64,000 bases of DNA from an uncultured Eggerthella sp. (GTDB lineage: Bacteria > Actinomycetota > Coriobacteriia > Coriobacteriales > Eggerthellaceae), in the NCBI GenBank assembly GCA_959607715.1, contig CAUHNN010000007.1:1-64000 (forward strand). Reading direction: 5' to 3'. A program made the position numbers and the translations under genes. The stretch's first letter is position 1, and every line of letters starts with the position of its first letter. Below are positions 27,401 through 34,846 of this stretch, in pieces. The notes under the pieces were generated by a model. That model was not told where the DNA came from, did no database searches, and saw only the letters and a list, made by a program, of their open reading frames with translations.

Positions 27401-27649
27401 GGGGCGTTCTTTCTCGATGATCTTCTCGATGTACTCGCGCGTGATCGGCTCGACGTAGGTGCGATCGACGAGCTGGGGATCGGTCATGATGGTGGCCGGG
27501 TTGGAGTTGACCAGAACGACCTCGAAACCGTCTTCTTTCAGGACCTTGCATGCCTGCGCGCCCGAATAGTCGAACTCGCAAGCCTGGCCGATCACGATCG
27601 GGCCGGACCCGATGACGAGGATGCGCTTGATGTCGGTTCGTTTAGGCAT
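24425..27649 (-). CDS. carB: Carbamoyl-phosphate synthase large subunit
   Basis: 1074 residues from ATG 27649 with GGAAGGAGAGG upstream. Two homologous ATP-grasp halves are clear: RILVIGSGPIVIGQACEFDYSG at the start and RRAMILGAGPNRIGQGIEFDYC in the middle, each followed by ATP-binding Gly-rich loops. A C-terminal MGS-like allosteric domain includes LLINTPFGQETRSDGYHLR. It makes carbamoyl phosphate for pyrimidines and arginine. It overlaps carA by 8 nt. Confidence 0.97.
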   Translation of the reverse strand: MPKRTDIKRILVIGSGPIVIGQACEFDYSGAQACKVLKEDGFEVVLVNSNPATIMTDPQLVDRTYVEPITREYIEKIIEKERPDALLPTLGGQTGLNAAVELARAGVLDKYGVEMIGCDLAAIERGEDRKQFNEAMAEIGLEVARSGYAYSVDDALGLADSLGYPLVIRPSFTLGGAGGGIAHDESELVSIVSQGIELSPASEVLVEESIEGWKEYEMEVMRDRAGNGIIICSIENFDPMGVHTGDSITVAPAQTLSDVEYQRMRVASLAILEKIGVETGGSNVQFALNPENGRLIVIEMNPRVSRSSALASKATGFPIAKAAAKLAVGYTLDEITNDITKATPACFEPSIDYCVVKVPRFAFEKFKGTDATLSTRMKAVGEIMAIGRTFEEAFGKAMRSLENGRFGLGADGKDAFDEENFAAGVSRPTEQRVFYLAEAFRRGWSVEDVFEACKVDRWFLSRLKDIVEVERAVSLCSLDELDAEDMWVAKRYGISDAQIAYLTGSDELSVRAYRKALGVVPVFKTVDTCAAEFESRTEYHYKTYEQGATEVHHGPRRRAMILGAGPNRIGQGIEFDYCCVHASYALHDAGYETIMVNCNPETVSTDYDTSDRLYFEPLTYEDVMDIVDIEKPDGVVVTLGGQTPLKLARALEEAGVRVMGTKPEAIDLAEDRDRFSAILDELSITYPAAGMASSFEEACRVADRIGFPLLVRPSYVLGGRGMVIAYDAKYLEKYMAEAARITPDHPVYLDRFLEGAIECDVDALCDGDDVYIGGVLEHIEEAGVHSGDSACCIPPFTLSEAQVSQLRSITRRLAKRLGVVGLINIQFAIKDMVVYVIEANPRASRTVPFVSKATGVPLAKLAARIMAGEKISSFNLPDDERRQRHFCVKEAVMPFGRFPGADVVLGPEMKSTGEVMGIAYNFPSAYAKTQSAASMELPREGTCFLSVCDRDKRAVLPLARDLVRMGFDLVCTTGTARALEAASIPCRVIGRVGDPEPNIATMINDGKIDLLINTPFGQETRSDGYHLRSMAVRHNLCYVTTLAGTQAFVSAIENLREQSLPIIALQDLEQWEEN

Positions 27650-28976
27650 GGGCCTCTCCTTCCTCGGCACCGAAGACCCAGCCATTGAGGCGATCGGAGG
27701 CGATGTCGATATCGAGATATCCCTCGTCGCCGTCCATCAGACGGGCGAAGGCGGTGAACAGGTAATGGGCGTCGGTGGGACCAGGGTTGGCCTCGGGATG
27801 GTACTGCACCGAGAAAACGGGATGGTCGAGCAGGGCGATGCCCTCCGCCGTGCCGTCGTTGAGGTTGACGTGAGTGAGCTGGATTCGCCCGAATCGCTCG
27901 TTGTCGACGACCGGGGCGATACCGCGCTGCGACCAGAAACGTAGGTCATCGACGTGCTCGGACACGCCGCCGGAAAGCTTGGGGACGAGTGGGCCGAGGG
28001 AGTCGAAAAGGAGCCCGAATCCGTGGTTCTGGGCCGTGATCTCAACGCGTCCGGTGCGCAGGTTCATCACGGGCTGGTTTCCTCCGCGGTGGCCGAACTT
28101 GAGCTTCTCCATGGTGGCACCGCACGCAAGCGAGATCATCTGATGTCCCAAGCAGATGCCGAACAACGGCACCTTGCCGATGAGCTTAGCCACCTGCTCG
28201 TACGTTGCGGAGACGGCGTCGGGGTCACCGGGACCGTTGCTGAGGAAGACGCCGTCGGGAGCAAGGGCGAGCACCTCTTCGGCCGGCGTGTCCCAGGGAA
28301 CGACCGTCAGGTCGCATCCCACGCGAACCAAGCCGTGAAGGATGGACTTCTTCACGCCGCAATCGTAGGCGACCACCTTGTAACGAATCGCGAGAGGGGC
28401 AGACTCCGCGAAGGCATGGCTCTCGGGCAGGTCGGAGAAGGACGCCGGTTCGCTGCGGCTGACCGTCTGAGCTAAGTTCACGCCGACGATGGATTCGCTG
28501 GCGCGGACCTTCGAAAGCAGGCTCTCGTCGTCGAGGTCGATCGTCGAGATGACGCCGCGCTGAGCGCCGTTGGTGCGAAGGTGCATCGTGAGCGCGCGCG
28601 TGTCGATGCCGCCGATGGCGACGACGCCGTGACGCTCGAGCAAAGACGGAAGGGATTCGGTGCTGCGCCAGTTCGAAGGCGTGAAGCACATGTCGTGGAC
28701 GACCAGACCGCGAAGGGCAAGCGTGTCGGACTGCAAATCGTCGGGGTTGACGCCGTAGTTGCCGATCTGAGGATACGTCATCGTGATGATCTGGCCGGCG
28801 TAGGACGGATCGGAGATAACCTCCAGGTAGCCTTCGAGCGACGTGTTGAAGCACACCTCGCCGAATACCTCGCCCTCGCAAGCGCACGAGTAACCAGCGA
28901 AGACCGTTCCATCCTCGAGCACGAGTTTCGCAGCCGGGCGAATCCCCGTCGAGGTGTTTTCAAGAAGCTTACTCAA
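27642..28976 (-). CDS. carA: Carbamoyl-phosphate synthase small subunit (glutaminase)
   Basis: About 444 residues. The class-I glutaminase triad is in GICLGHQ and in the HPE of SVQYHPEANPGP. The family is normally 360-390 residues; here about 45 extra residues lie between the NHGF and THVNLNDGT motifs, plus a 20-residue C-terminal tail. A TTG at 28976 has AAGGAAGG at 8 nt and is preferred; a GTG at 28985 is the alternative. Both lie inside the pyrC end. It releases ammonia from glutamine for CarB. Confidence 0.93.
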   Translation of the reverse strand: MSKLLENTSTGIRPAAKLVLEDGTVFAGYSCACEGEVFGEVCFNTSLEGYLEVISDPSYAGQIITMTYPQIGNYGVNPDDLQSDTLALRGLVVHDMCFTPSNWRSTESLPSLLERHGVVAIGGIDTRALTMHLRTNGAQRGVISTIDLDDESLLSKVRASESIVGVNLAQTVSRSEPASFSDLPESHAFAESAPLAIRYKVVAYDCGVKKSILHGLVRVGCDLTVVPWDTPAEEVLALAPDGVFLSNGPGDPDAVSATYEQVAKLIGKVPLFGICLGHQMISLACGATMEKLKFGHRGGNQPVMNLRTGRVEITAQNHGFGLLFDSLGPLVPKLSGGVSEHVDDLRFWSQRGIAPVVDNERFGRIQLTHVNLNDGTAEGIALLDHPVFSVQYHPEANPGPTDAHYLFTAFARLMDGDEGYLDIDIASDRLNGWVFGAEEGEAHA

Positions 28977-30261
28977 CCACGACACCTTCCTTCATAGTCA
29001 TGACGCCTCCGACGAAGACGTCGGTCGCACGTCCCTTCAGTTCATAACCCAGGAAACCCGAGTTCTTCGATTTCGAGCACATATCGTCGGCGCGCACCGT
29101 CCAGTCGGCATTCGGGTCGAAGATCGTGATATCGGCAACGCCCCCCTCCTCGATCTTGACCGGATCGACGCCGAGGATCTCGCGCGGTCGAATGGCCATA
29201 AGCTCGACCAAGCGGTTGTAGTCGATGTGACCGGGCTCGACGAGGTAGGTGAGGATAACGCCGAGGGAGGTCTCGAGGCCCGTCATGCCGAACGGCGCCA
29301 GCTCGAATTCGCGGGCCTTCTCGTGAGCAGCATGGGGAGCATGATCGGTGACGATGCAGTCGATCGTCCCGTCCTTCAGGCCCTCGATGATCGCCTTGTT
29401 GTCGTCAGAGGTGCGCAGAGGCGGGTTCATCTTGAGGTTGGTGTCGTACGTGCTGGTCAGATCGTCTTCGTTGAGGACGAGATGGTGGGGCGTAGCTTCG
29501 CAGGTGACCTGGATGCCACGAGCCTTGCCTTCGCGAACGATCTCGACGCCGCGAGCCGTGGTGATGTGCTGGATATGGATGGGGCAGCCCGTGAGCTCGC
29601 TCAGCGCGATATCGCGACTGATCTGGAGCTCTTCACCGGCTCCCGGCCACCCGGCCATGCCCAAGCGCGTGGAAACGGCTCCCTCGTTGACCTGCCCCGG
29701 TCCGACGAGAGCCTCGTCTTGGCAGTGGCTCATGACAACGCAGTTGAACATCTTCGCATAATCCATGACGCGGCGCATCATGCCAGCATCCTGCACGCCG
29801 CGACCGTCATCGGTGAATGCCACGGCGCCATGGGCAGCCATATCGCCCATCTCGGAAAGCGATTCGCCCTTGAGGCCCTTGGTACATGCACCGGAGGGGT
29901 GGACGCGGCAATGACCGGCTTTCTTCGCCTGCTCGATGACGAAATCGAGCGTGGCAGCATTATCGGTCGTCGGAATGGTGTTGGGCATGGAGCAAATCGC
30001 CGTGAATCCGCCATGGGCAGCTGCGGCCGTGCCCGTTTCGATGGTTTCCTTGTATTCCTGGCCAGGTTCGCGCAGATGAACATGGACATCGACGAGCCCG
30101 GGAACGACGACGGATCCCTCGCGATCGAGAATCACGGCACCTTCCTCGGGAAGTTCGTGGCCGATACGCGCGATGGTCTCGCCATCGATGAGGATATCGA
30201 CCACTTCGTCGAGACCGACGGCGGGGTCGATGACGCGAGCGTTCTTAATGAGTGACTTCAT
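28969..30261 (-). CDS. pyrC: Dihydroorotase
   Basis: 430 residues of the type-I (PyrC/AllB) amidohydrolase family. DVHVHLREPG is the metal-binding HxH motif, TDDGRGVQDAGMM and MSHCQDE follow, CEATPHHLVL gives further His ligands, and IVTDHAPHAAHEK the catalytic Asp. It closes carbamoyl aspartate to dihydroorotate. It overlaps pyrB by 17 nt and carA by at least 8 nt. Confidence 0.95.
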   Translation of the reverse strand: MKSLIKNARVIDPAVGLDEVVDILIDGETIARIGHELPEEGAVILDREGSVVVPGLVDVHVHLREPGQEYKETIETGTAAAAHGGFTAICSMPNTIPTTDNAATLDFVIEQAKKAGHCRVHPSGACTKGLKGESLSEMGDMAAHGAVAFTDDGRGVQDAGMMRRVMDYAKMFNCVVMSHCQDEALVGPGQVNEGAVSTRLGMAGWPGAGEELQISRDIALSELTGCPIHIQHITTARGVEIVREGKARGIQVTCEATPHHLVLNEDDLTSTYDTNLKMNPPLRTSDDNKAIIEGLKDGTIDCIVTDHAPHAAHEKAREFELAPFGMTGLETSLGVILTYLVEPGHIDYNRLVELMAIRPREILGVDPVKIEEGGVADITIFDPNADWTVRADDMCSKSKNSGFLGYELKGRATDVFVGGVMTMKEGVVVE

Positions 30262-31183
30262 CGTTTGCGCCTCCTAAAAGCAGATAGATGAGGGCCATGC
30301 GGACGCATACGCCCGAGAAAACCTGGTCGATGATGCGCGAATGATCGCCATCGGCCATGAAGTCGTCGATCTCGACGCCGCGGTTGAGCGGACCGGGATG
30401 GCAGACGATGGCGTCGGGCTTCATCATGGCTTCGCGCGCCTGGGTAAGGCCGAACAAGGAATGGTATTCGCGCAGACTCGGGAACGGGGCGCTCTCGATG
30501 CGCTCCATCTGAATGCGGAGAAGATAGACTACGTCAAGTTCGGGAAGAACGTCGTCGAGATACGGCGTGGCGCGATCGGCCCCGAGCACATCGGGACGAG
30601 CGGGCAGAAGCGTAGCGGGCGCGATGAGCGTCACGTCGGCCCCCATCGTCTTGAGGGCGGGAACGAGCGAACCACAGACGCGGGAATGGGCGATGTCGCC
30701 CACGATACCGACCTTGAGCCCCTCGAAAGAACCCTTTGCCTTCCAGATGGTGTAGAGGTCGAGAAGAGCCTGGGTGGGATGCTGATGTTTGCCGTCGCCC
30801 GCGTCGATGACCGCGGCGTTGGTGTTGCGGGCGACCATCGCGGGGGCGCCGGCGCACTTGTGGCGAACGATGAACATATCCACCTTCATGGCATCGAGCG
30901 TTTTGACGGTGTCGACGAGGCTCTCGCCCTTCACCGTCGACGAGGCCGAGCCGCCCGCATTGAGGGAATCGCACGACAGGCGCTTCTCGGCCAGTTCGAA
31001 GGAGCCGCGGGTGCGGGTGGACGGCTCGAAGAAGAGATTGCAGATGGTCTTGCCCCGCAACGCGGGAACCTTCTTGATGGGCCGCTCGTTCACTTCCTCG
31101 AACACGCGGGCCTGCTCGAGGACGGCCATGATGTCGTCGCGGGAAAGATCGTCGACCGACAGCAGATGCTTATGATTGAACAT
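30245..31183 (-). CDS. pyrB: Aspartate carbamoyltransferase catalytic subunit
   Basis: 312 residues from ATG 31183 (MFNHKHLLSVDDLS) with AAGGGGG upstream; the longer in-frame extension is antisense-like and was rejected. Carbamoyl-phosphate motif FEPSTRTRGSFE, the DGKHQHPTQALLDLYT motif and CHPGPLNRG are present. No pyrI is nearby, as usual when PyrR regulates the operon. Confidence 0.95.
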   Translation of the reverse strand: MFNHKHLLSVDDLSRDDIMAVLEQARVFEEVNERPIKKVPALRGKTICNLFFEPSTRTRGSFELAEKRLSCDSLNAGGSASSTVKGESLVDTVKTLDAMKVDMFIVRHKCAGAPAMVARNTNAAVIDAGDGKHQHPTQALLDLYTIWKAKGSFEGLKVGIVGDIAHSRVCGSLVPALKTMGADVTLIAPATLLPARPDVLGADRATPYLDDVLPELDVVYLLRIQMERIESAPFPSLREYHSLFGLTQAREAMMKPDAIVCHPGPLNRGVEIDDFMADGDHSRIIDQVFSGVCVRMALIYLLLGGANDEVTH

Positions 31184-31772
31184 GGGAAACCCCCTTAAGC
31201 GGAGCAGAGCCGACCTTCTGGCCAGGAGCGATGCGCGTGATGCGGACGCAGGACTCGCCGTCGACTTCCTCGAGATACAGTCGAACGTTCTCGTTCGAGG
31301 CCGAAGGCACGTTCTTCCCCACGAAATCCGCGCGAATGGGAAGCTCGCGGTGGCCGCGATCGACGAGAGCGGCGAGCTGTATGCGGGATGGACGGCCAAA
31401 GTCCATCAACGCGTCGAGGGCCGCACGCACGGTTCGACCCGTGTAGAGGATGTCGTCGACCAAAACGATCGTCTTGCCATCAAGGGAAAAGAGGATATCC
31501 GTGCCCTGAACCGTAGGGGAAAGATGCGACAGGGCATCATCGCGATAGAAGCTGATGTCGAGGGAGCCTACCGGCAATCGAGTGCCCTCGATACGTTCGA
31601 TGAGGTGCGCAAGGCGCTTGGCGAGGAGGTCGCCCCTCGTCACGACGCCCACGATCGCAAGATCGCGGCACCCCTTGTTCTGCTCGAGGATCTGATGGGC
31701 CATGCGCGTCAACGTTCGGTCGATCTCCGACGCGTCCATCACCACCGATTCCTCATAATCGTGTTCTTGCAT
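31170..31772 (-). CDS. pyrR: Bifunctional pyr operon regulator / uracil phosphoribosyltransferase PyrR
   Basis: 200 residues from ATG 31772 after AAAGGAGCG. LAIVGVVTRGDLLAKRL near the N-terminus, DISFYRDDA, the PRPP loop VLVDDILYTGRTVRAALDAL, and RGHRELPIRADFVGKN are PyrR signatures. PyrR binds UMP and an RNA loop in the leader to attenuate transcription, and has weak uracil phosphoribosyltransferase activity. The leader upstream carries a matching RNA site and terminator. Confidence 0.95.
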   Translation of the reverse strand: MQEHDYEESVVMDASEIDRTLTRMAHQILEQNKGCRDLAIVGVVTRGDLLAKRLAHLIERIEGTRLPVGSLDISFYRDDALSHLSPTVQGTDILFSLDGKTIVLVDDILYTGRTVRAALDALMDFGRPSRIQLAALVDRGHRELPIRADFVGKNVPSASNENVRLYLEEVDGESCVRITRIAPGQKVGSAPLKGVSHVQS

Positions 31773-31852
31773 GCACGCTCCTTTCGATACCGAAGTGCGT
31801 ACAGCAGAAGCCGCCGCCGAAAGTCGCTCGCGCGCTCTTCCGACACTCCCCC

Positions 31853-31886
31853 TCGAAAACAAAATGCCCCGAGGAGAGAGGGGCAA
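31853..31886 (-). terminator. Attenuator terminator in the pyr leader
   Basis: On the minus strand TGCCCC pairs with GGGGCA across a pyrimidine-rich 9-nt loop and is followed by ATTTTGTTTT. It lies between the PyrR-binding RNA and the pyrR start, where the B. subtilis-type attenuator would be. PyrR with UMP should favour this terminator. Confidence 0.8.
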
Positions 31887-31933
31887 TCAGTCTTGCCTCG
31901 AACCGGATAGCGACTCGAGACGATTATGTTGCG

Positions 31934-31967
31934 CCTTATCGGTCTCTCTGTACCGCCATTAAAGGAC
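31934..31967 (-). promoter_or_regulatory. PyrR-binding RNA element
   Basis: The minus-strand RNA reads TCCTTTAA, then GGTACAGAGAGACC, then GATAAGG. CCTT and AAGG close the base stem, and the loop core matches the known PyrR consensus ARUCCNGNGAGGYU at most positions, including the conserved CAGAGAG. It starts 7 nt after the -10 box, so it is at the 5' end of the transcript. Confidence 0.78.
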
Positions 31968-31973
31968 GCGCCT

Positions 31974-32003
31974 ATTATAAATCCAAGATCGCGCCATCGT
32001 CCA
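31974..32003 (-). promoter_or_regulatory. Promoter of the pyr operon
   Basis: A perfect TATAAT -10 (31979-31974) and TGGACG -35 (32003-31998) with an 18-bp spacer lie directly upstream of the PyrR leader. The -10 is the strongest seen in the window. Confidence 0.75.
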
Positions 32004-32048
32004 TGCTCCCTTGCGTGTGCGCCGAATCGATTTCACTCGCATGAAACA

Positions 32049-32070
32049 TTAATTGCTACTTAATTGCTAA
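32049..32070 (+). repeat. Tandem 11-bp direct repeat upstream of cydA
   Basis: TTAATTGCTAC is followed at once by TTAATTGCTAA, two head-to-tail copies differing in the last base. A period of 11 bp puts both on the same DNA face. Position, about 155 bp before cydA and 45 bp upstream of the pyr -35, suits a regulator site for cydA; no clear -35/-10 pair was found with it. Confidence 0.5.
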
Positions 32071-32225
32071 CATTTCTTTTCATTATGCCCCGTTTTCCGC
32101 TCGTGAGGTGGTAGGATGTTCTCGTCGTAAGAATGTAGGTTTCGTGAAAATGCTCGTCACAGGGCCTTTACAACGCCCGCGCCGACGCTTCGCGGAACCA
32201 GGCAACCAAGGGGAGGGGTGTACGA

Positions 32226-33731
32226 ATGGAATTCTTGACTGATCCTGTGCTGCTCGCACGAGTCCAGTTCGCGCTTACCGCGATGTACCACTTCATTTTC
32301 GTACCGTTGTCCATTGGACTTGGCCTCATCGTCGTCGTGTTCGAGACCAAGTTCTATAAGTCCGGAAAGGCCGAAGACGCGGCCGCGTCGCGGTTCTGGA
32401 TCAAGGTGTTCACCGCAACCTTTGCGCTCGGTGTCGCCACCGGCATCACCATGGAGTTCTCGTTCGGTACCAACTGGGCCGATTATGCCCGTTTCGTCGG
32501 CGACATCTTCGGTGCGCCGCTCGCGGCTGAAGCGCTTCTCGCCTTCTTCCTTGAGTCCGTGTTCCTCGGCGTCCTTCTTTTCGGTCGCGCCAAGGTAAGC
32601 CGCCTGTTCTACCTCGTCTCCGCATGGCTTGTGTGGCTCGGCTCCTGCCTTTCCGCCCTGTGGATCATCATCGCCAACTCCTGGATGCAGACCCCGGCCG
32701 GCGCTGAGCTGTCCGCCGACGGCACCCGCGCCGTCCTCACCGACTTCATGGGCGCCGCCTTCAACGCAACCACCATGCCGCGCTACCTCCACACGGTGGA
32801 CGCGCTGCTCATCATGGGTGCGTTCATGGCACTCGCCATCGGTGCGTGGTACTTGAAGAAGGGCCGCCATACCGAGTTCGCCATGAGGACGGTTCGCGTC
32901 ACTTCGGCCATCGGCCTGATCACCACCTGCCTGATGGTCGTCTTCGCCCATCAGTCCGCCGTCGTCGTCGCCGAAGAGCAGCCCACGAAATTCGCGATGA
33001 TGGAAGGCGCCTACGAGACCGAGGCGATGCCGCTCTATGCGCTCGGCTGGGTCGACGAGGAGAACCAGAAGGTCATCACCCCGTTCGCCATCCCGGGCGG
33101 AACCTCGTTCTTGGCATCCGGCACCTTCGATAAGGAATACGCAGGCCTGAACGACCTCGCCAAGAGCGGCGTCTACGGCGACGACTTCACCGAGGAAACC
33201 GTGGACCAGCTGCCCGTCAACACGGTCTTCCAGAGCTACCACATCATGATCGTCATGTTCGGCCTGATCGGCTTGACCACGATCCTCGCGTTCATCTTCT
33301 CCTTCCGCAAGGGGAAGATCGCCAAGATGCGCTGGCTGCAGAACCTCGCCATCGTTTCGCCCCTCTTCCCCTTCCTCGCCATCCAGGGCGGTTGGGTGAC
33401 TGCGGAGATCGGCCGCCAGCCTTGGGTCGTCTACCCCGCTGAAAGCAGTCCCGACGGGATCAGCCTCCTGACCGGCAATGCGACCTCGCTCGCCGTTTCG
33501 GCTCCGGAACTCGCCATCACGCTCATTCTCTTCACGCTTATCTATCTGTTCTTGATCATCGGATGGGCGCGCATCGTCGTCAACCTCATCAAGAAAGGCC
33601 CGCGAGCCGACGAAGGCGACGCCATCCTCGCCCTTCACGGGCCCTCGGGCAAGCCCGTGGCGCAGGATCCCGCCCACGCACCCGCTCAAGGCGCTTCGCG
33701 CACCGACAACGACGGAAAGGACGGTGAGTAG
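32226..33731 (+). CDS. cydA: Cytochrome bd oxidase subunit I
   Basis: 501 residues. His22 in AMYHFIFVPLS is the expected axial heme b595 ligand; the GWVTAEIGRQPWVVY motif and YLHTVDALLI helix are family hallmarks. The quinol-binding loop is of the short type. Nine or so membrane helices are seen. With CydB it reduces oxygen to water with high affinity using quinol; in anaerobes it is protective as well as respiratory. GGGGAGGGG precedes the ATG. Confidence 0.96.
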   Translation: MEFLTDPVLLARVQFALTAMYHFIFVPLSIGLGLIVVVFETKFYKSGKAEDAAASRFWIKVFTATFALGVATGITMEFSFGTNWADYARFVGDIFGAPLAAEALLAFFLESVFLGVLLFGRAKVSRLFYLVSAWLVWLGSCLSALWIIIANSWMQTPAGAELSADGTRAVLTDFMGAAFNATTMPRYLHTVDALLIMGAFMALAIGAWYLKKGRHTEFAMRTVRVTSAIGLITTCLMVVFAHQSAVVVAEEQPTKFAMMEGAYETEAMPLYALGWVDEENQKVITPFAIPGGTSFLASGTFDKEYAGLNDLAKSGVYGDDFTEETVDQLPVNTVFQSYHIMIVMFGLIGLTTILAFIFSFRKGKIAKMRWLQNLAIVSPLFPFLAIQGGWVTAEIGRQPWVVYPAESSPDGISLLTGNATSLAVSAPELAITLILFTLIYLFLIIGWARIVVNLIKKGPRADEGDAILALHGPSGKPVAQDPAHAPAQGASRTDNDGKDGE

Positions 33732-33733
33732 AA

Positions 33734-34759
33734 ATGACTGTCCTGGGAATCCTCTGGTTCATCCTCATAGCCGTTCTCATCGCTGGCTATTTCGTACTCG
33801 ACGGCTTCGATTTAGGGTCAGGTGTCCTATCGCCCTTCGTCGCCAAAACCGAAAAAGAGAAAGCCATCGTCCGCAGGGCGATAGGACCGACGTGGGACGG
33901 CAACGAAGTTTGGCTGCTCACCGCAGGCGGTGCCCTCTTCGCTGCGTTCGCACCTGCCTACGCAACCACCTTCTCCGGCTTCTATCTCGCCATCATGCTC
34001 GTGCTGTTCGGCCTCATCGTCCGCGCGGTCTCTCTGGAGTACCGCTCTCATGACTCGAAGTGGGGCAAGGTTTGGGACGCGCTGTTCTTCCTCGGCTCCC
34101 TGCTTCCCGCCCTGCTCTTCGGCGTCGCCATCGGCAACGTGCTCGCCGGCATCCCGATGAACGCCAACGGGGACTACATCGGCATCCCCCTCCTTGGCCT
34201 GGTGACCCCCTTCACGCTCCTGTGCGGACTGCTCGGTCTTTCGCTCATCCTCACGCAGGGCGCGACTTGGATCGCCCTGAAGGCGCCTAAGCCTTCCGAC
34301 CTGCAGAATCGTGCCGCTCGCCTGCGTCGCCCGCTCGCCGCTGTCAGCGTCGTCCTGTTCGCGGTTTTGAGCGTCTACACCTTCGTCGGCATCAAGCCCG
34401 CCATGGATCCCACGCTCGATGGGCTTCGCTGGATCGCGGCAGCCCTGTTCGCCGTCGCGCTCATCTTCGTGCTGGTCAAGGGCTCCGCCGATAGCGAAAG
34501 CGACCTGACGGTCTTCATCGCAAGCAGCGCATCGGCCGTGTTCCTCATCGTTCTGTTCGCCGCTTCGATGTTCCCGAACCTCGTCATCGCCACGGTCGGC
34601 GCGAACATCACCATCGCCACCGCGGCATCTTCCGATCTCGCGCTGGCGTGGATGACGGGCATCACGGCAGTCGGACTGCCCCTCGTCCTTATCTACCACG
34701 TATTGATCTACCGCACCTTCCGCGGAAGGATCACCGCCGAAGACGCTGAAGAATACTAA
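33734..34759 (+). CDS. cydB: Cytochrome bd oxidase subunit II
   Basis: 341 residues starting ILWFILIAVLIAGYFVLDGFDLG, a CydB signature, then GPTWDGNEVWLLTAGGALFAAFAPAYA. About eight helices are expected. It begins 2 nt after cydA, with AAGGACGGTGAG as Shine-Dalgarno inside cydA, and a terminator-like hairpin follows before cydD. Confidence 0.96.
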   Translation: MTVLGILWFILIAVLIAGYFVLDGFDLGSGVLSPFVAKTEKEKAIVRRAIGPTWDGNEVWLLTAGGALFAAFAPAYATTFSGFYLAIMLVLFGLIVRAVSLEYRSHDSKWGKVWDALFFLGSLLPALLFGVAIGNVLAGIPMNANGDYIGIPLLGLVTPFTLLCGLLGLSLILTQGATWIALKAPKPSDLQNRAARLRRPLAAVSVVLFAVLSVYTFVGIKPAMDPTLDGLRWIAAALFAVALIFVLVKGSADSESDLTVFIASSASAVFLIVLFAASMFPNLVIATVGANITIATAASSDLALAWMTGITAVGLPLVLIYHVLIYRTFRGRITAEDAEEY

Positions 34760-34773
34760 TCGGCTGCTTCACC

Positions 34774-34812
34774 AAGGCCGTCGCATGAGCGATCGTGCGG
34801 CGGCCTTTCTTT
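34774..34812 (+). terminator. Terminator/attenuator between cydB and cydD
   Basis: AAGGCCG-T-CGCA pairs with TGCG-G-CGGCCTT (one T-G pair), followed by TCTTTG. It is 15 nt after the cydB stop and could lower cydDC expression relative to cydAB. Confidence 0.7.
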
Positions 34813-34846
34813 GTATCCCCACCCCGACCACGAAAGGAAGCGGGCA

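Noticed and set aside
32157..33689. A 510-codon minus-strand frame
   Set aside because: Antisense to cydA; no hydrophobic or catalytic pattern.
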